DNA of 64,000 nt from Nothopassalora personata (GCA_033816765.1 CM066287.1:2108001-2172000), one strand, 5' to 3'; counted from the first letter of the stretch, positions 32,994-42,939 are shown. The notes: generated by a model not told the origin, from the sequence alone. Program-made: numbers and translations.

Positions 32994-35339
32994 TTAAAGG
33001 CGACGCCTGAGGAAGTTGTTGTCGAATCCCTCGGGTGGGCTGCACTGGGGTCTGGTCGACTTTTTGTTGTTGTCGTGGGTAATGCAGCGCGGCATGTCCC
33101 AGCAGAGAACACCGTCATCGTGCCTCCAGCAAGGTGTCATCTCTCCGTCCTTGTCGTACCACTCTTTTCTCCTCCATTGAGATGGCTTGCCTCGTCTCTT
33201 CTTACCGCCGGATGCTGGGCTTTGCTGTTGGTCGTTTTGGCGAGAGCTGTTGTGATGTATCGGGCCACGAGCGACTTTAAAACGGCGACTCGAGTCCGGG
33301 GTGCTCGGCGATGCCCAGTGTGAGGCATCAGGACCAGCTGTCGATGTCGAGGCTCCATGCTGAATTGGTTGAGGAGCTCTGTTCTGTTGCGGCTCTGGCT
33401 TCGCTGCTTGACGCCTCGCTGTATTGTTGATGCCACCTGCGATGGGTGTGGGGATCCTCGTGCCGTTCGGTACGGACCAAGGCTGAGGGGGTTGCGCGTT
33501 TGGTCGTGGTGTGAAAGATGGTGCAACTGGCGACAAGTCCGCACTTCTGGACGGTGATAGAGTAGGTATACCATTGCGGCAAGCTGGGAGGGCAGGCTGC
33601 GGCACAGTTGGTGTCGGTGCTGGTGTGGGCTCAATGGTGGTCGTGGTGCTCAGTGGCTTCGACTGGGTCTCGCTGCCGGTGTCCAGAGAACAAGTTTGAC
33701 GAGGCGCATTAGCCGGGGCGGCGGCGATGTCTGCTGATGTGCCATTGGTGTTCGTTGGTACATTAAGTACTGCGTCAACCTTAACCTCAGCCGCTGAAGT
33801 CAGGTTCGCATCTTCGACTGGTCGGACCTTCGTTGGGGATTCAGCGGTCAGTGCGGCTTGTCTTGCACCACCACCAACGCCGTAAAAATCATCTTCGTAT
33901 CCATCGGCGTCCTCATCGCTAGCCTCGGACCTGCTGTCATCTGAGTCGCCCTCGCCAGAATCACCAGAGCGGCTGCCAGACATGTCAGCGCCATCTCGAT
34001 CGCGTTGATCAGTTTGATCATCGGGCGTCTCGTCGTCGTCTTCACTCTCGCTTTCCTCCTCTTCATTCTCCTCCTTGTCGTTTTCGCCGTCCTCGCTCTC
34101 CTCGTTCTCACTCTGCTCCTCTTCTGAGCTTTCATCTTCACTCTGCTCCTTCTCGCTATCGTCAACGTCATCCCCCTCCTGTGGCTCCTGGATTTGGTGC
34201 TCTGACTTGCCCGACCTGCCGAAGAAACGTAATGCGGCGGAGTTGAACTTAGACTCCTCTTCAGCCGTCCGTTGCTTGGTGTCGCGGAAGCCCACGTAAT
34301 CATTCTTCTTGATGTATTCGTCCCCTTCCATCACCGAAGCCTCAATGTCCTCGAAGTCGGCCTCGGGCTCGATTGTATCTTCATTCAGGCCCTCGTCCAG
34401 GTCTTCACGCGGCGCCTCCTCGTCCGCCTCCTCGGCCTCGGCTAGTGTCGCATCGAGGCCCTCGGGCTCGTCCTGTGGTCGAAAAGTAGCTGACTTGTCA
34501 GTCGATCGCAGATCGATATCGTCCACTTCATCGACACACGGATGGATGTAGTCTGACGGGGTGTTTGATGGCTTTGGACTGGTTTCTTCGTCAACCACGT
34601 CGATGTTCACAGTAGCCGAGAGATTGGTCTGCTTTTCTTCGCGCGGCGCGGGTAGCTGCTCGTCGTTGGCGGGTATGTCTTTCTGGGCGACCTCTCTGAT
34701 ACTCGAACCAGCTTCTTCGCTGGGTGCTGAGATCTCCGCCATAGCGAGGAGATCATCAGTCCATGATGGGTGCATGCTTCCATTCTTTTTTTCCAGTCGG
34801 ATGATGTAGTCGAGAACCAGCTCGTATTTTTGCCCGGTCTCGTCGACTCGACTCTCCATATTCTGGACTCGATCCTCTGCCTGCTGTGCCCTACGCTCAG
34901 CAGCTGCCCACATCAAGAGGCTGAAGAGCAATGCCGCGATGAAGCTCACGGCAACAGTAATTGCAGCGAAGGTGGGTACGCCTTGATCAAGGATGATGAT
35001 GTCGAAGCGCACGCCTCCCTTGCCGTGACTCGTGCCGTTGCCTGTTGGGAGGCCGTGGTCTTGCGCCAGTATTGGTAGCGCGGTTGAGGTTGTCGAATGT
35101 GGCGCGGCGCTCAAGAATGTAAAGTTGGCGCTCTCTGGTACAGCGCTTGCCAGTGGCTCCTGTGGTATCAGGGAGTGCGACTCGTGGGTAGAGAGGTCGA
35201 GTTTTCTGCTGTCGAGGTATGCTTTCCATGCCTCATCGAGGTCTTGTGAGTGCTTGTGTGCGGCGTAAATGAGAGCGCCCAGGCCAACAGCACAGCCCAA
35301 GCCCACCAAGACGTAGGTGGCCGGGCTGTTGTCCGCCAT
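32994..35339 (-). CDS. Large acidic two-TM protein of unknown function
   Basis: Intronless, 781 residues from ATG 35339 (MADNSPATY). The frame continues upstream to 35570, but that extension is unlike coding sequence and the chosen ATG sits directly before TM1. TM1 is ATYVLVGLGCAVGLGALIYA at the N-terminus. TM2, about residues 120-145 (FAAITVAVSFIAALLFSLLM), is followed at once by a predicted coiled coil (AERRAQQAEDRVQNMESRVD). The centre is a very acidic Glu/Asp/Ser tract (about 400-520) with SEDESSEEEQSENEESEDGE and similar runs. Then comes a Pro/Thr-rich region and a basic C-terminus with a compact Cys/Trp cluster (WYDKDGEMTPCWRHDDGVLC). Likely in an internal membrane with a disordered cytosolic tail. 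Family not recognised. Confidence 0.7.
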   Translation of the reverse strand: MADNSPATYVLVGLGCAVGLGALIYAAHKHSQDLDEAWKAYLDSRKLDLSTHESHSLIPQEPLASAVPESANFTFLSAAPHSTTSTALPILAQDHGLPTGNGTSHGKGGVRFDIIILDQGVPTFAAITVAVSFIAALLFSLLMWAAAERRAQQAEDRVQNMESRVDETGQKYELVLDYIIRLEKKNGSMHPSWTDDLLAMAEISAPSEEAGSSIREVAQKDIPANDEQLPAPREEKQTNLSATVNIDVVDEETSPKPSNTPSDYIHPCVDEVDDIDLRSTDKSATFRPQDEPEGLDATLAEAEEADEEAPREDLDEGLNEDTIEPEADFEDIEASVMEGDEYIKKNDYVGFRDTKQRTAEEESKFNSAALRFFGRSGKSEHQIQEPQEGDDVDDSEKEQSEDESSEEEQSENEESEDGENDKEENEEEESESEDDDETPDDQTDQRDRDGADMSGSRSGDSGEGDSDDSRSEASDEDADGYEDDFYGVGGGARQAALTAESPTKVRPVEDANLTSAAEVKVDAVLNVPTNTNGTSADIAAAPANAPRQTCSLDTGSETQSKPLSTTTTIEPTPAPTPTVPQPALPACRNGIPTLSPSRSADLSPVAPSFTPRPNAQPPQPWSVPNGTRIPTPIAGGINNTARRQAAKPEPQQNRAPQPIQHGASTSTAGPDASHWASPSTPDSSRRFKVARGPIHHNSSRQNDQQQSPASGGKKRRGKPSQWRRKEWYDKDGEMTPCWRHDDGVLCWDMPRCITHDNNKKSTRPQCSPPEGFDNNFLRRRL

Positions 35340-35771
35340 GATCGCGGGTGTGCCGCGCGACACGGCAAGGTAGGAAGCCAAGCAGTCGAGGGGGTTGCTG
35401 AAAATGTTTGACAGTGTTGATGATGTTGGAGGTGGCTCTCTTATTGTTGTTGGTGAGAATAGAAGTTGAAGTCGGGACAAACGGAAAAGCGTTGTGTATG
35501 TGGGGCGCGCTAGCAGAAATCTGAAACCTTCCGACACTCGCACATGTGAATCTGGGACTCCATTCACCATCTCCTATTCATACGCTTCTTCGATGACAAT
35601 TAAGTTGCGCTATGTGAATCGATTCACTCCTGTGACCTGGCATTTAGCGGAGCGGAACTCGAGGCTGGTGAATAGAAAGATAATACCTTGTAAGAGTGTG
35701 CTTCGTGATGGCATTTGCGTCTATGTCTATGGTGTGCAATCGCGTGGGTCAGGCCTTAAGTAAGTCTAGTA
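35340..35771. other. Intergenic, no gene seen
   Basis: Promoter and leader of the acidic TM protein, and the 3' flank of the FAD oxidase. Confidence 0.45.
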
Positions 35772-37758
35772 TCAAGCTGTCCAATGGTTCTCGACCTTCT
35801 CGGCTCTGCACAGCTGCACCTTGTTCTGCCCGACGCCATTCTCGATAGCAAACTCACCCTTCGTCTCCCAAAGCTCGCTTCCAACGCACTGCTTACACCA
35901 GAAGACTCCGCTTGGGTCCCACGCTTGCTTGATGTGAAGCAGACGTTTATAATTCTTCCCAAACTTCGTTCTCTGCCAGTTGGGCTCTGTCGGATCCGAC
36001 TCGCTCATATACGCACCAGAGTTCGGCTCCAGATCACGAAGAGCCTGAACCCTGACATCCCTCAAGTCGGTAGTTTCTGCCGTTTTCTGGGTCTTGTTGA
36101 GCAATTGCCAGGTTCTTGGCAAGATCACATGCGTGTATGCTTTTCTCCAAGCTGGCAGGACGGAGTTGCTACCACCAGGGATCCTGCCGATGGGACGTTC
36201 TGTGTGCGGTGCTGGACCGACAAGGTGGCCCAGCATCGCCCAGGCGGCTGGCGTACTTGTCCTTAGTGCGCTCTTGAGCTGCTCCTGGTCTCCCAGGAGA
36301 GACTCGTTACCCAAAAGTCTGCTCCCAAGACGAGCGTACAAGCCAGCCGCTTCGGCTCCGTGATTGCTCCAAAATGTCATGAAATCTCCAACTTCCCCGA
36401 TATCCGAGCCAGGATAGACTCGATCGGACCAGTTTGCATTACGCATGTAATTTTCCACAGGGTCGACAATCTTCCTCGCTGCCGCAGCAGTCAAGTTGGG
36501 TGCAATGAACTGACCAGTGATCTTCCCTGCCATCGAAGCGTTCTTCTCGTTCATAACCATCGGCGTGACAAAGTAGTATCCATAGACCCCTGACTCTGAC
36601 AGATATGGTAGCTGGGTATGAAAGTATGTTGCTAGATTCCAGAAAGTGTCGCTGTCGCAGGTAGTGTTGTAGGAGAAAATCATGTTCGAGGCAGTGTTCG
36701 GTGGATATGCCTTCATGGTGACCGAGATTAGCACAGCGAAAGTGCCAGCTCCACCCTGTTCATACGTCAGCTGTTATGTCAGCAGTGTGATACGGCTGCA
36801 CAATTACTCCTCGCATTGCCCAGAAAAGATCGGGGTCAGTCTCAGCATTGATGGTTCTGAGACATCCATCTGCAGTGACGACTTCCATCTCGAGCACCTG
36901 ATCAACCCCAAGGCCGTATCTCGCGGTTAGGGGTCCATGACCACCGCCTGAAGTCCAACCACCGATACCGACGTTGGCATCGGCGCCGCCAATTACTGTG
37001 ACATTGTTCTTTGCCGCGAACTTGTAAACATTACCCAGCTGTTCGCCGGCAGAGATCTTGATCGCAGCGGAACCACCATACTTCAAAGCTCGAGCGTCGC
37101 CGTGCAAAACTTCGAGACCTCGCAGGTTATGCGTCCAGATGGACAGAGATTCGCCTCCTGAGGATCTGGTCGACGCTGTCAGCTATATAATTTCCACAGA
37201 CCAAGTGAGGGCTATACTTACCTGCCAGGAAAATCATGTCCTGTGCCTTTAACTAAAACCAAAGGGTTACGGGTCAGTAGATGTCCCAGACAAGGAGGAA
37301 GGCGCCTAGAACTCTTCGATATACTTACTGGTCAGGCGAACACCACTCTCACTAGCAAAGTTTACACCTTCTTGAACATCTTGTGCAGTTCGAGCAACGA
37401 CAACGTACTCCGGATAGCCTATCGTGGAGCACGATGAAATGCTAGTTGGCGGGCAGGTCTCGTCATTATAGTCAACCCCTACCGGACTCATTGCCTGGAA
37501 GCTCGTGTTGCTCCATTGTGCGTAGACCAACGAGCAACTCTGATTGTTGAATTGAGGCCAGTCGACGTGGCAAACTGCACCAGGAGGCGTTGGTGCAAGG
37601 AGATTGCCGTTGATCGAGCTGTTCAGTGATTTCCAAGCATCGGCAGCGGGCCATGCTGAGTCTCCAGGCCGGGGTTTGCAATACGATACAAGACTTGTCG
37701 CTGATGCCAGAGCTGTCAATGTGCAGAGAGGCAGAAATCTGATCATGTTAGGTGCCAT
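35772..37758 (-). CDS. Secreted FAD-linked oxidase (berberine-bridge-enzyme-like)
   Basis: Flavin-dependent oxidoreductase of the PCMH/BBE type; substrate unknown (relatives oxidise sugars or secondary metabolites). Four exons, 37329-37758, 37222-37252 (31 nt), 36808-37165 and 35772-36755, close in frame to 600 residues. A signal peptide precedes the mature part (MIRFLPLCTLTALASA). The FAD domain has GYPEYVVVARTAQDVQEGV, then KGTGHDFPGRSSGG, whose His is the expected 8-alpha-histidyl FAD attachment site and which spans the two small splice junctions. GGWTSGGGHGPLTARYGLG and TDPDLFWAMRG-GGAGTFAV follow. The BBE domain ends in NWQRTKFGKNYKRLLHIKQ and WDPSGVFWC. Many N-glycosylation sites fit secretion. 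Start could be 37758 (MAPN) or 37746 (MIRF). No neighbouring biosynthetic genes are seen. Confidence 0.88.
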
Positions 37759-38569
37759 GGAAGGTTGGATAGGTTCCAACTTCAAGGTCATGCATGGTTG
37801 CAGAACGTTAATCTATATCGTCGAGGAACGTGATGCTCTGAGTGGCTCCTGTAAGAGTCCCACTGTGCCATGGACCTGGCATGCAACGCCGTCGTCATGA
37901 CGTTGAGTCTCGAGAGATATTAGCTGAACTGCCTCGAAGGAAGAACCTGAATAGTATGTGGAAGAATCCCTCCGATCCGCTTTGTGGGCCGTGAAGCACA
38001 GTAGGTCTAGCCTATTCAGGAAGTATACCTGGCTTCAGGTCTTTGAGAGCCCCGAGGCTTAGTCGCAGTCGACATGTCCGATGCTTGGGGGAGGTTCCGC
38101 TGAGCGATGCCTATGCAGTTTGGCTGGATGCCGGAGGCGGACATTACGGTCTGGGCATTATTCGACTCCAGTAGATAGCTTTACCCGTTTCTGTCCTGCA
38201 TAGTACAGCCAACAACACAACCTCGATTGGGACGGGCCGCTGCCCTACAGAGTAGAGCCCCAAAATGCAGAAGGTGGGTCTCCTCGACTCGGACGGCGGG
38301 TCACCTTCAGCCTCTCAATGTCCGTAGCGAAGGCCCACACACAGCCAAGCCAGACTCACGGTGGCTACCGTTGATGACGAAAACCTGCCCGAATTGAGGT
38401 TGTGAGAAGGTGGTTGTGGTATGCAGGACAAGCACGGCTAAGGCTGTCTGGTGGTCGCCGTAGGCCTCTCCACGTCCTCATATATGACTTTGAGCTGCCT
38501 TCCAACAAGCCCCCCTGCGTACTTACTCGGACTATCAGTATCCGAGAGGTGGGATCTCAGCTACAAGGT
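37759..38569. other. Intergenic, no gene seen
   Basis: Promoter region of the FAD oxidase, continuing to the copia insertion point. No coding region or repeat is supported. Confidence 0.45.
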
Positions 38570-38574
38570 GAATA

Positions 38575-38712
38575 AGATAATGTGAGTAGATTGATGTATT
38601 GAGAAGGATCTACGAGAATGCGAAGAACAGCTAGCTATAAGAAAGTGCAAGAAAGCGCGCTAGTGGCTTGGCATCCAAAGAACTGCTGGGACACAGCCAG
38701 CCAGCATCAAGT
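38575..38712 (-). repeat. 3' LTR of the copia element
   Basis: Identical over 138 bp to the 5' LTR at 42467-42604. On the coding strand it starts ACTTGATGCTGG and ends CTCACATTATCT. The element's ORF ends inside it (stop at 38660). A purine-rich GGCATGGGGGTG directly precedes it and could be the polypurine tract. Confidence 0.88.
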
Positions 38713-41700
38713 CACCCCCATGCCGAGGCTCTAGGTGCTTGAAACAGGTGTATAGCATACGCAGAGTGGATGGCTTCACCACTGCTGCATACGTGTCGTC
38801 GTAGTCACCTTCACGTTGTGTGTCACCACGGACTACCCAGCGTGCCTTGAAGCGGCTGATCTTGCCATTGGCATCAAGCTTGATAGCATAGACCCATCTG
38901 CCACGCAGCACACGTGTGCCAGTTGGCAGTGTTGTCTTGTCCTTGTACAGCCATGTCTCGTATTGCTCGAGACTGGCGAATTCAGCTTCTTCGGCTGCAC
39001 GCCACTCGGCGTGTTGTGGTGTTGCCATTGCGGCCTTGTGGCTCTTCGGTATGAGCACCGTTGCTGGATCTGGCCAGTCGGTTGCTGCCATGAAAGCAGT
39101 CACAGTCGCATGTGGCATCTCAGCAAGTTGCTTGCGGGTCGTCTTGCTGAGTGAGTGACACAGGGCCCTACGCTGCTTGCGGTTGGCTTCATATTGATAG
39201 CCGTTCAATGGGTCTCGAACTTCCGCAGGAGGGCGACGATTGCGCTGTGGCCGACCTGATGGCGTAGGTGGCACAGGTTGCCGAGCTGGCTGTGCCGGAG
39301 GTGTCGTGAAGTCGTCTTCATCGTCATCCTCAACAGAAGGTCTCGGAGGTGTTGTTGGTTGCACTTCCGGAAAGTCGTCAGGCGTCTCATCTTGATAGGA
39401 GTCCACTACTTCCTGTGAAAGGTCCTCATCCGACTGCTCGAGTGGTGAGTCCGCTGGACGGTCGATGACGGTGATGTTCTTCGGTGCTGTAACACCCCCA
39501 GAATCACCACCCCCAGGAGTCACACCGCGCTCAGCACCTGCTCGCCGTAGTCCTGTCTTGCGGTTGCGCTCCACTGGAAAGATGTCTTCTCGAGTGATGA
39601 GCTCGTCGTCTTGATCTTGCTCAGTCTCAGAGTCACCGTCTTGGGCTGCCATAGGGTCGTTGCCCTCGATGAATTGAACGTCCTTGGTTCTGAACACTCT
39701 ATGCGCCTTAGCAACATAGGCACGGTAGATGGTGCGGCTTTCGTATCCAACAAGCTTGCCCTGCAACGAGCGGGCGTCAAACTTCTCACCGCGACCGACG
39801 TTATGGTCGTACACGAAGGCGCGGCAGCCGTATGCTTTGAGGTGTGACAGGGAAGGCTTCACTGGTTGAGTGCCCTGCCAAGCGTTGATAACTTCTAGTG
39901 GTGACAGGCCCTTGATTGCTGCACTTGGTGTCAAGTTAAGAAGATAGACCGAAGCTTTCACTGCTTCTGGCCATAGGCTAGGTGGAAGGCCAGCGTCGAT
40001 GAGCAGCTTACGTGCCATGACACAAACGATGTGGTTGCTGACTTCCGCACCACCATTCTGCTCTGAAGAATGAGGTGCTGTGACTTGAAGAGCGAAGCCC
40101 TCATCGCGTGAGAGCTGCGTGAGTGAGTGTCCTCCATATTCGCCACCCCCATCTATGCGGAAGATCACAATTGCTGTGCCATATTGTGTCTTCACATGAC
40201 GGTGGACCACTCGAATATGCTGCGCAGCACCGTCCTTCTGTGCGGAAGCGAATACTGTGCGTTGTAGGCTGGCCAGGCAGGTGAATAGCGTGAAGTAACG
40301 CTCCTTGCCAATGCCAAGGTTGCGGACCGTGACAACATCCACAGCAACAATATAGTATGGTGTTGTTGGCCGCACCATCGGAATGCGGTTGTAGACCTTG
40401 TGACCCATCCCCTTACGACAGGGGATGCACTCGCGTGGGTGCTTGCTGAGGTCGCTATCACTGTTGCCAACAATGGTGATGCGCTTGTCGTTGTGAAGCT
40501 GCAGCAACTTGCGGCTGTGGATGTGTCCAAGTCGGCGGTGCCACAGGTCTCCTGTAGCAGCTGTCGATGGCTCGACCTTGGACGAAGTGAGGGCTGTCGC
40601 TGAGTCCTTCATCTTCAAGAATGGCAGTCCATTGTGGGTGTAGCAGTGTGCCACCGTACGCGCAGCAGTCCCCTTTGTGAATAGGATCTTCTCGTCGTTG
40701 CGATAATAGACACCCTTGCGGCGAAGAGCCTCTGTCGAAATCAGATTGGCTGCAAGGCCTGGTACGTACAACACCTGTGAGAAGCCAGTGATGCCGCATC
40801 CATACAGATCCAGTTGGACGATGCCACAAGCTGTAGCAGTGATGGTGCCACTGCCTGTCTTGATAAGAACAGTGCAGGGCCGGTAGTCCATCATATTGCT
40901 CAGCTTGTTTGTCATGTGAGAAGTGCAGCCAGAGTCCACAACCCAGTCGGTGTTGCTCTTCGCTGCAAGCAGCGCTGAGGTGTCTTGAATGATGTCGTCC
41001 TGGCCCACAGTCATATACATGCTGTGAGAGCCGTTGAATGGAGTCATCAAGTCCTCGAAGTTGGTAGCGCCGTGAGCCGCAAACTGTGCGGTCTCAGTGT
41101 GCTGTGCGTCAGTGGTGTTGTTGACTTGCTGACGCTGTTGTTGATTGCCCTGCTGCTTCTTCTTCCAGGTAGCAGGTGCAAGCTCAGGGTGTAGGTTCCA
41201 GCAACCAGCTGGTTGGTGAGTGGTCATGCCACAACCACTGCAGGGGTCGTATTGAGGCTTCTGCTGTTGGTTGTTGTTGCCACCACCATTCTGATTACCA
41301 CCACGAGCGCCGTTGCCGTTGCCGCGGCCTCCACGACCTCCTCGTCCGCCGCGTCCGTTACCACGTGGTGCGCCGCCGCCGCGAGGGGTGTTGCCGTTGC
41401 CCTGTGGGTTGGCAGGGTTGGCGTTGTTTTGTTGCTTCACTGCGAGATTGGCTGACTCGGACTGTTGCGCAGTCGCCTCATCAAGCAGATCACTGATCAC
41501 CTTGTCGAGTGTGATAGTGGTACTGTCCTCGATCTTTCCAGTAAGCTGCCTCATCTGTTCACGCTTTGAGGACGCGAATGTTGGGAAGTATGGTGAGATC
41601 TGATACAGGAAGCGGAAGAGAGCTTGAGCCTTTGATATGGCTAACTCGGTGTTCTTGAGGTTGGCCAGCTTCGACTGATATTGCTGGCAGAACTTGTCAA

Positions 41701-42253
41701 GGTTGGAGCCACCATATGTGTGTGACTCGAAGTCCAGGTACAACGAGTACTCTTCGGACTTGCCAGTTTGACCGTATGTGGACTTCAGATGGTCCCATAG
41801 GTCTTCCGGTTGTTGGTAGGCTTTGCAGTTGTCTGCAATAGACTGACTGCAGTTAGCAATAATGAGGGCGCGGGCTTGATACTTCTTTGCCTCCCATGCC
41901 TCGATACGCTCTTCGAGTTCATAGTCTTCCTCATTCTTGCGCTTCGTGGGCTTCGGCTTGAGGGCAGTCTTGTCGACAAACCCCCATAGCAGGTCACCTC
42001 GCAGGACTGACTGTAACATATCAGCCCATCTCGAGTAGTCGTCCTTGCCTTGAAGTTTGGAGACACCAGGGGTGCCGTTGTTGTTACGGCCGACCATGTT
42101 GCTAAAGCCGCGAGTTGATACAGCAGGCTTCTTGGTCTTTCGGGTAGCAGCCGACTCGGTCTGCTGTTGTTGCTGGCTCGGAGTGGCGACAGACTGCTGC
42201 GCCAGCGGTATTTCGAGTCCAGTGAGGTCAGTGTTGTTACCGTCAGTATCCAT
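38660..42253 (-). CDS. Copia Gag-protease-integrase polyprotein with truncated RT
   Basis: A 1197-residue ORF from ATG 42253. Gag domain (about 60-270) includes DDYSRWADMLQSVLRGDLLW and is followed by an Asn/Gly/Arg-rich stretch and a canonical zinc knuckle CSGCGMTTHQPAGC (C-x2-C-x4-H-x4-C). The protease active site is WVVDSGCTSHM. Integrase has HRRLGH and CIPC zinc ligands and the catalytic residues in AVDVVTV, FRIDGGGEYGG and HSSEQNGGAEVSNHI. An acidic linker leads into the RT start (TRVLRGRWVYAIKLDANGK, FKARWVVRGDTQREGDYDD, TYAAVVKPSTLRMLYTCFKH). After this only about 25 residues remain before the stop, so the YVDD catalytic site, thumb and RNase H are absent. A deletion junction near 38715-38745 is likely. 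No stops or shifts occur upstream. Confidence 0.92.
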   Translation of the reverse strand: MDTDGNNTDLTGLEIPLAQQSVATPSQQQQQTESAATRKTKKPAVSTRGFSNMVGRNNNGTPGVSKLQGKDDYSRWADMLQSVLRGDLLWGFVDKTALKPKPTKRKNEEDYELEERIEAWEAKKYQARALIIANCSQSIADNCKAYQQPEDLWDHLKSTYGQTGKSEEYSLYLDFESHTYGGSNLDKFCQQYQSKLANLKNTELAISKAQALFRFLYQISPYFPTFASSKREQMRQLTGKIEDSTTITLDKVISDLLDEATAQQSESANLAVKQQNNANPANPQGNGNTPRGGGAPRGNGRGGRGGRGGRGNGNGARGGNQNGGGNNNQQQKPQYDPCSGCGMTTHQPAGCWNLHPELAPATWKKKQQGNQQQRQQVNNTTDAQHTETAQFAAHGATNFEDLMTPFNGSHSMYMTVGQDDIIQDTSALLAAKSNTDWVVDSGCTSHMTNKLSNMMDYRPCTVLIKTGSGTITATACGIVQLDLYGCGITGFSQVLYVPGLAANLISTEALRRKGVYYRNDEKILFTKGTAARTVAHCYTHNGLPFLKMKDSATALTSSKVEPSTAATGDLWHRRLGHIHSRKLLQLHNDKRITIVGNSDSDLSKHPRECIPCRKGMGHKVYNRIPMVRPTTPYYIVAVDVVTVRNLGIGKERYFTLFTCLASLQRTVFASAQKDGAAQHIRVVHRHVKTQYGTAIVIFRIDGGGEYGGHSLTQLSRDEGFALQVTAPHSSEQNGGAEVSNHIVCVMARKLLIDAGLPPSLWPEAVKASVYLLNLTPSAAIKGLSPLEVINAWQGTQPVKPSLSHLKAYGCRAFVYDHNVGRGEKFDARSLQGKLVGYESRTIYRAYVAKAHRVFRTKDVQFIEGNDPMAAQDGDSETEQDQDDELITREDIFPVERNRKTGLRRAGAERGVTPGGGDSGGVTAPKNITVIDRPADSPLEQSDEDLSQEVVDSYQDETPDDFPEVQPTTPPRPSVEDDDEDDFTTPPAQPARQPVPPTPSGRPQRNRRPPAEVRDPLNGYQYEANRKQRRALCHSLSKTTRKQLAEMPHATVTAFMAATDWPDPATVLIPKSHKAAMATPQHAEWRAAEEAEFASLEQYETWLYKDKTTLPTGTRVLRGRWVYAIKLDANGKISRFKARWVVRGDTQREGDYDDTYAAVVKPSTLRMLYTCFKHLEPRHGGDLMLAGCVPAVLWMPSH

Positions 42254-42456
42254 ACACTGCAGAGCACCAACTAGGTGTCACTGCGATACTTGCCGCGTTG
42301 CCCACTGGGTCGCGACTTTGTCGTTTGCTATTTGCTGCAGTCGCGTTTTGTCGCAATCACCAACCAGGCGCTGTCGACATACACGCGATCAGCAGGATCA
42401 CATACACACTATCAAGTGTCTTTCGGAGGTATGCGCGCAGTTGATAAGCGCGAGGG

Positions 42457-42466
42457 CGTCATAACC
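42457..42466 (-). other. Primer-binding site matching initiator tRNA-Met anticodon loop
   Basis: Immediately inside the 5' LTR the coding strand reads GGTTATGACG. GGTTATGA is complementary to the anticodon-loop sequence UCAUAACC of initiator tRNA-Met. Drosophila copia and yeast Ty5 prime from this internal site (half-tRNA priming) rather than the tRNA 3' end. Confidence 0.6.
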
Positions 42467-42604
42467 AGATAATGTGAGTAGATTGATGTATTGAGAAGGA
42501 TCTACGAGAATGCGAAGAACAGCTAGCTATAAGAAAGTGCAAGAAAGCGCGCTAGTGGCTTGGCATCCAAAGAACTGCTGGGACACAGCCAGCCAGCATC
42601 AAGT
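42467..42604 (-). repeat. 5' LTR of the copia element
   Basis: Identical 138-bp copy of the 3' LTR, followed on its outer side by the target duplication GAATA (42605-42609). A leader of 213 bp separates it from the polyprotein ATG. Confidence 0.88.
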
Positions 42605-42609
42605 GAATA

Positions 42610-42939
42610 TCGTCGGGCTTTGAGTCGATATTGGACCACTTTTCAAGCCCCTTGCCGGATGTCCACTCGTAAATCCTTCTCTGTTACAGCGAGCGCGAGT
42701 CACACAGCGGCTACGTCCGTACGCCAATTGGATCAGCAGCCTCGGGCATCAGATGTGATGCCCGACACATGAGCCGTCCGCGGTTTCGATCAGCTTCTGA
42801 GGCAGCTAAAGGTCACTGTAGTCAACCGAAAAGCCGAAGGGTGTGGTGACGTGCTGACGGTGGCCGATCGTCGGAGCTGCATACTACTGTACAGCAACAA
42901 TAATTCAATGCCGACTCGATACACTCGTTACTTTCTGCA
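42610..42939. other. Intergenic, promoter of the aminotransferase
   Basis: No gene seen. The copia element inserted only about 330 bp upstream of the aminotransferase ATG, so its 5' LTR now lies in or next to that promoter, pointing away from the gene. Confidence 0.5.

Larger units (their letters stand above)
38570..42609 (-). mobile_element. Ty1/copia LTR element, RT-truncated, with target duplication
   Basis: Two identical 138-bp direct repeats (38575-38712 and 42467-42604) bound a 4030-bp element, flanked by the 5-bp duplication GAATA (38570-38574 and 42605-42609). The single ORF runs gag, protease, integrase, then the beginning of reverse transcriptase, so integrase-before-RT places it in Ty1/copia. 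The RT domain stops long before its catalytic motif and no RNase H exists, so the copy cannot supply its own RT. Identical LTRs indicate a recent insertion. The LTR ends are not the usual TG...CA, but the target duplication and the adjacent primer-binding site both support these boundaries. Confidence 0.9.

Noticed and set aside
34075..34551. Plus-strand Ser-rich frames
   Set aside because: Antisense to the Glu/Asp/Ser tract of the acidic membrane protein.
35772..37758. Secondary-metabolite cluster around the FAD oxidase
   Set aside because: No polyketide synthase, NRPS, terpene cyclase or P450 is seen on either side.
38581..38709. Copia LTR boundaries at the internal TG...CA (129 bp)
   Set aside because: These boundaries leave unmatched flanks (GATAA versus AGTGA), whereas the 138-bp boundaries give a perfect GAATA duplication and an adjacent primer-binding site.
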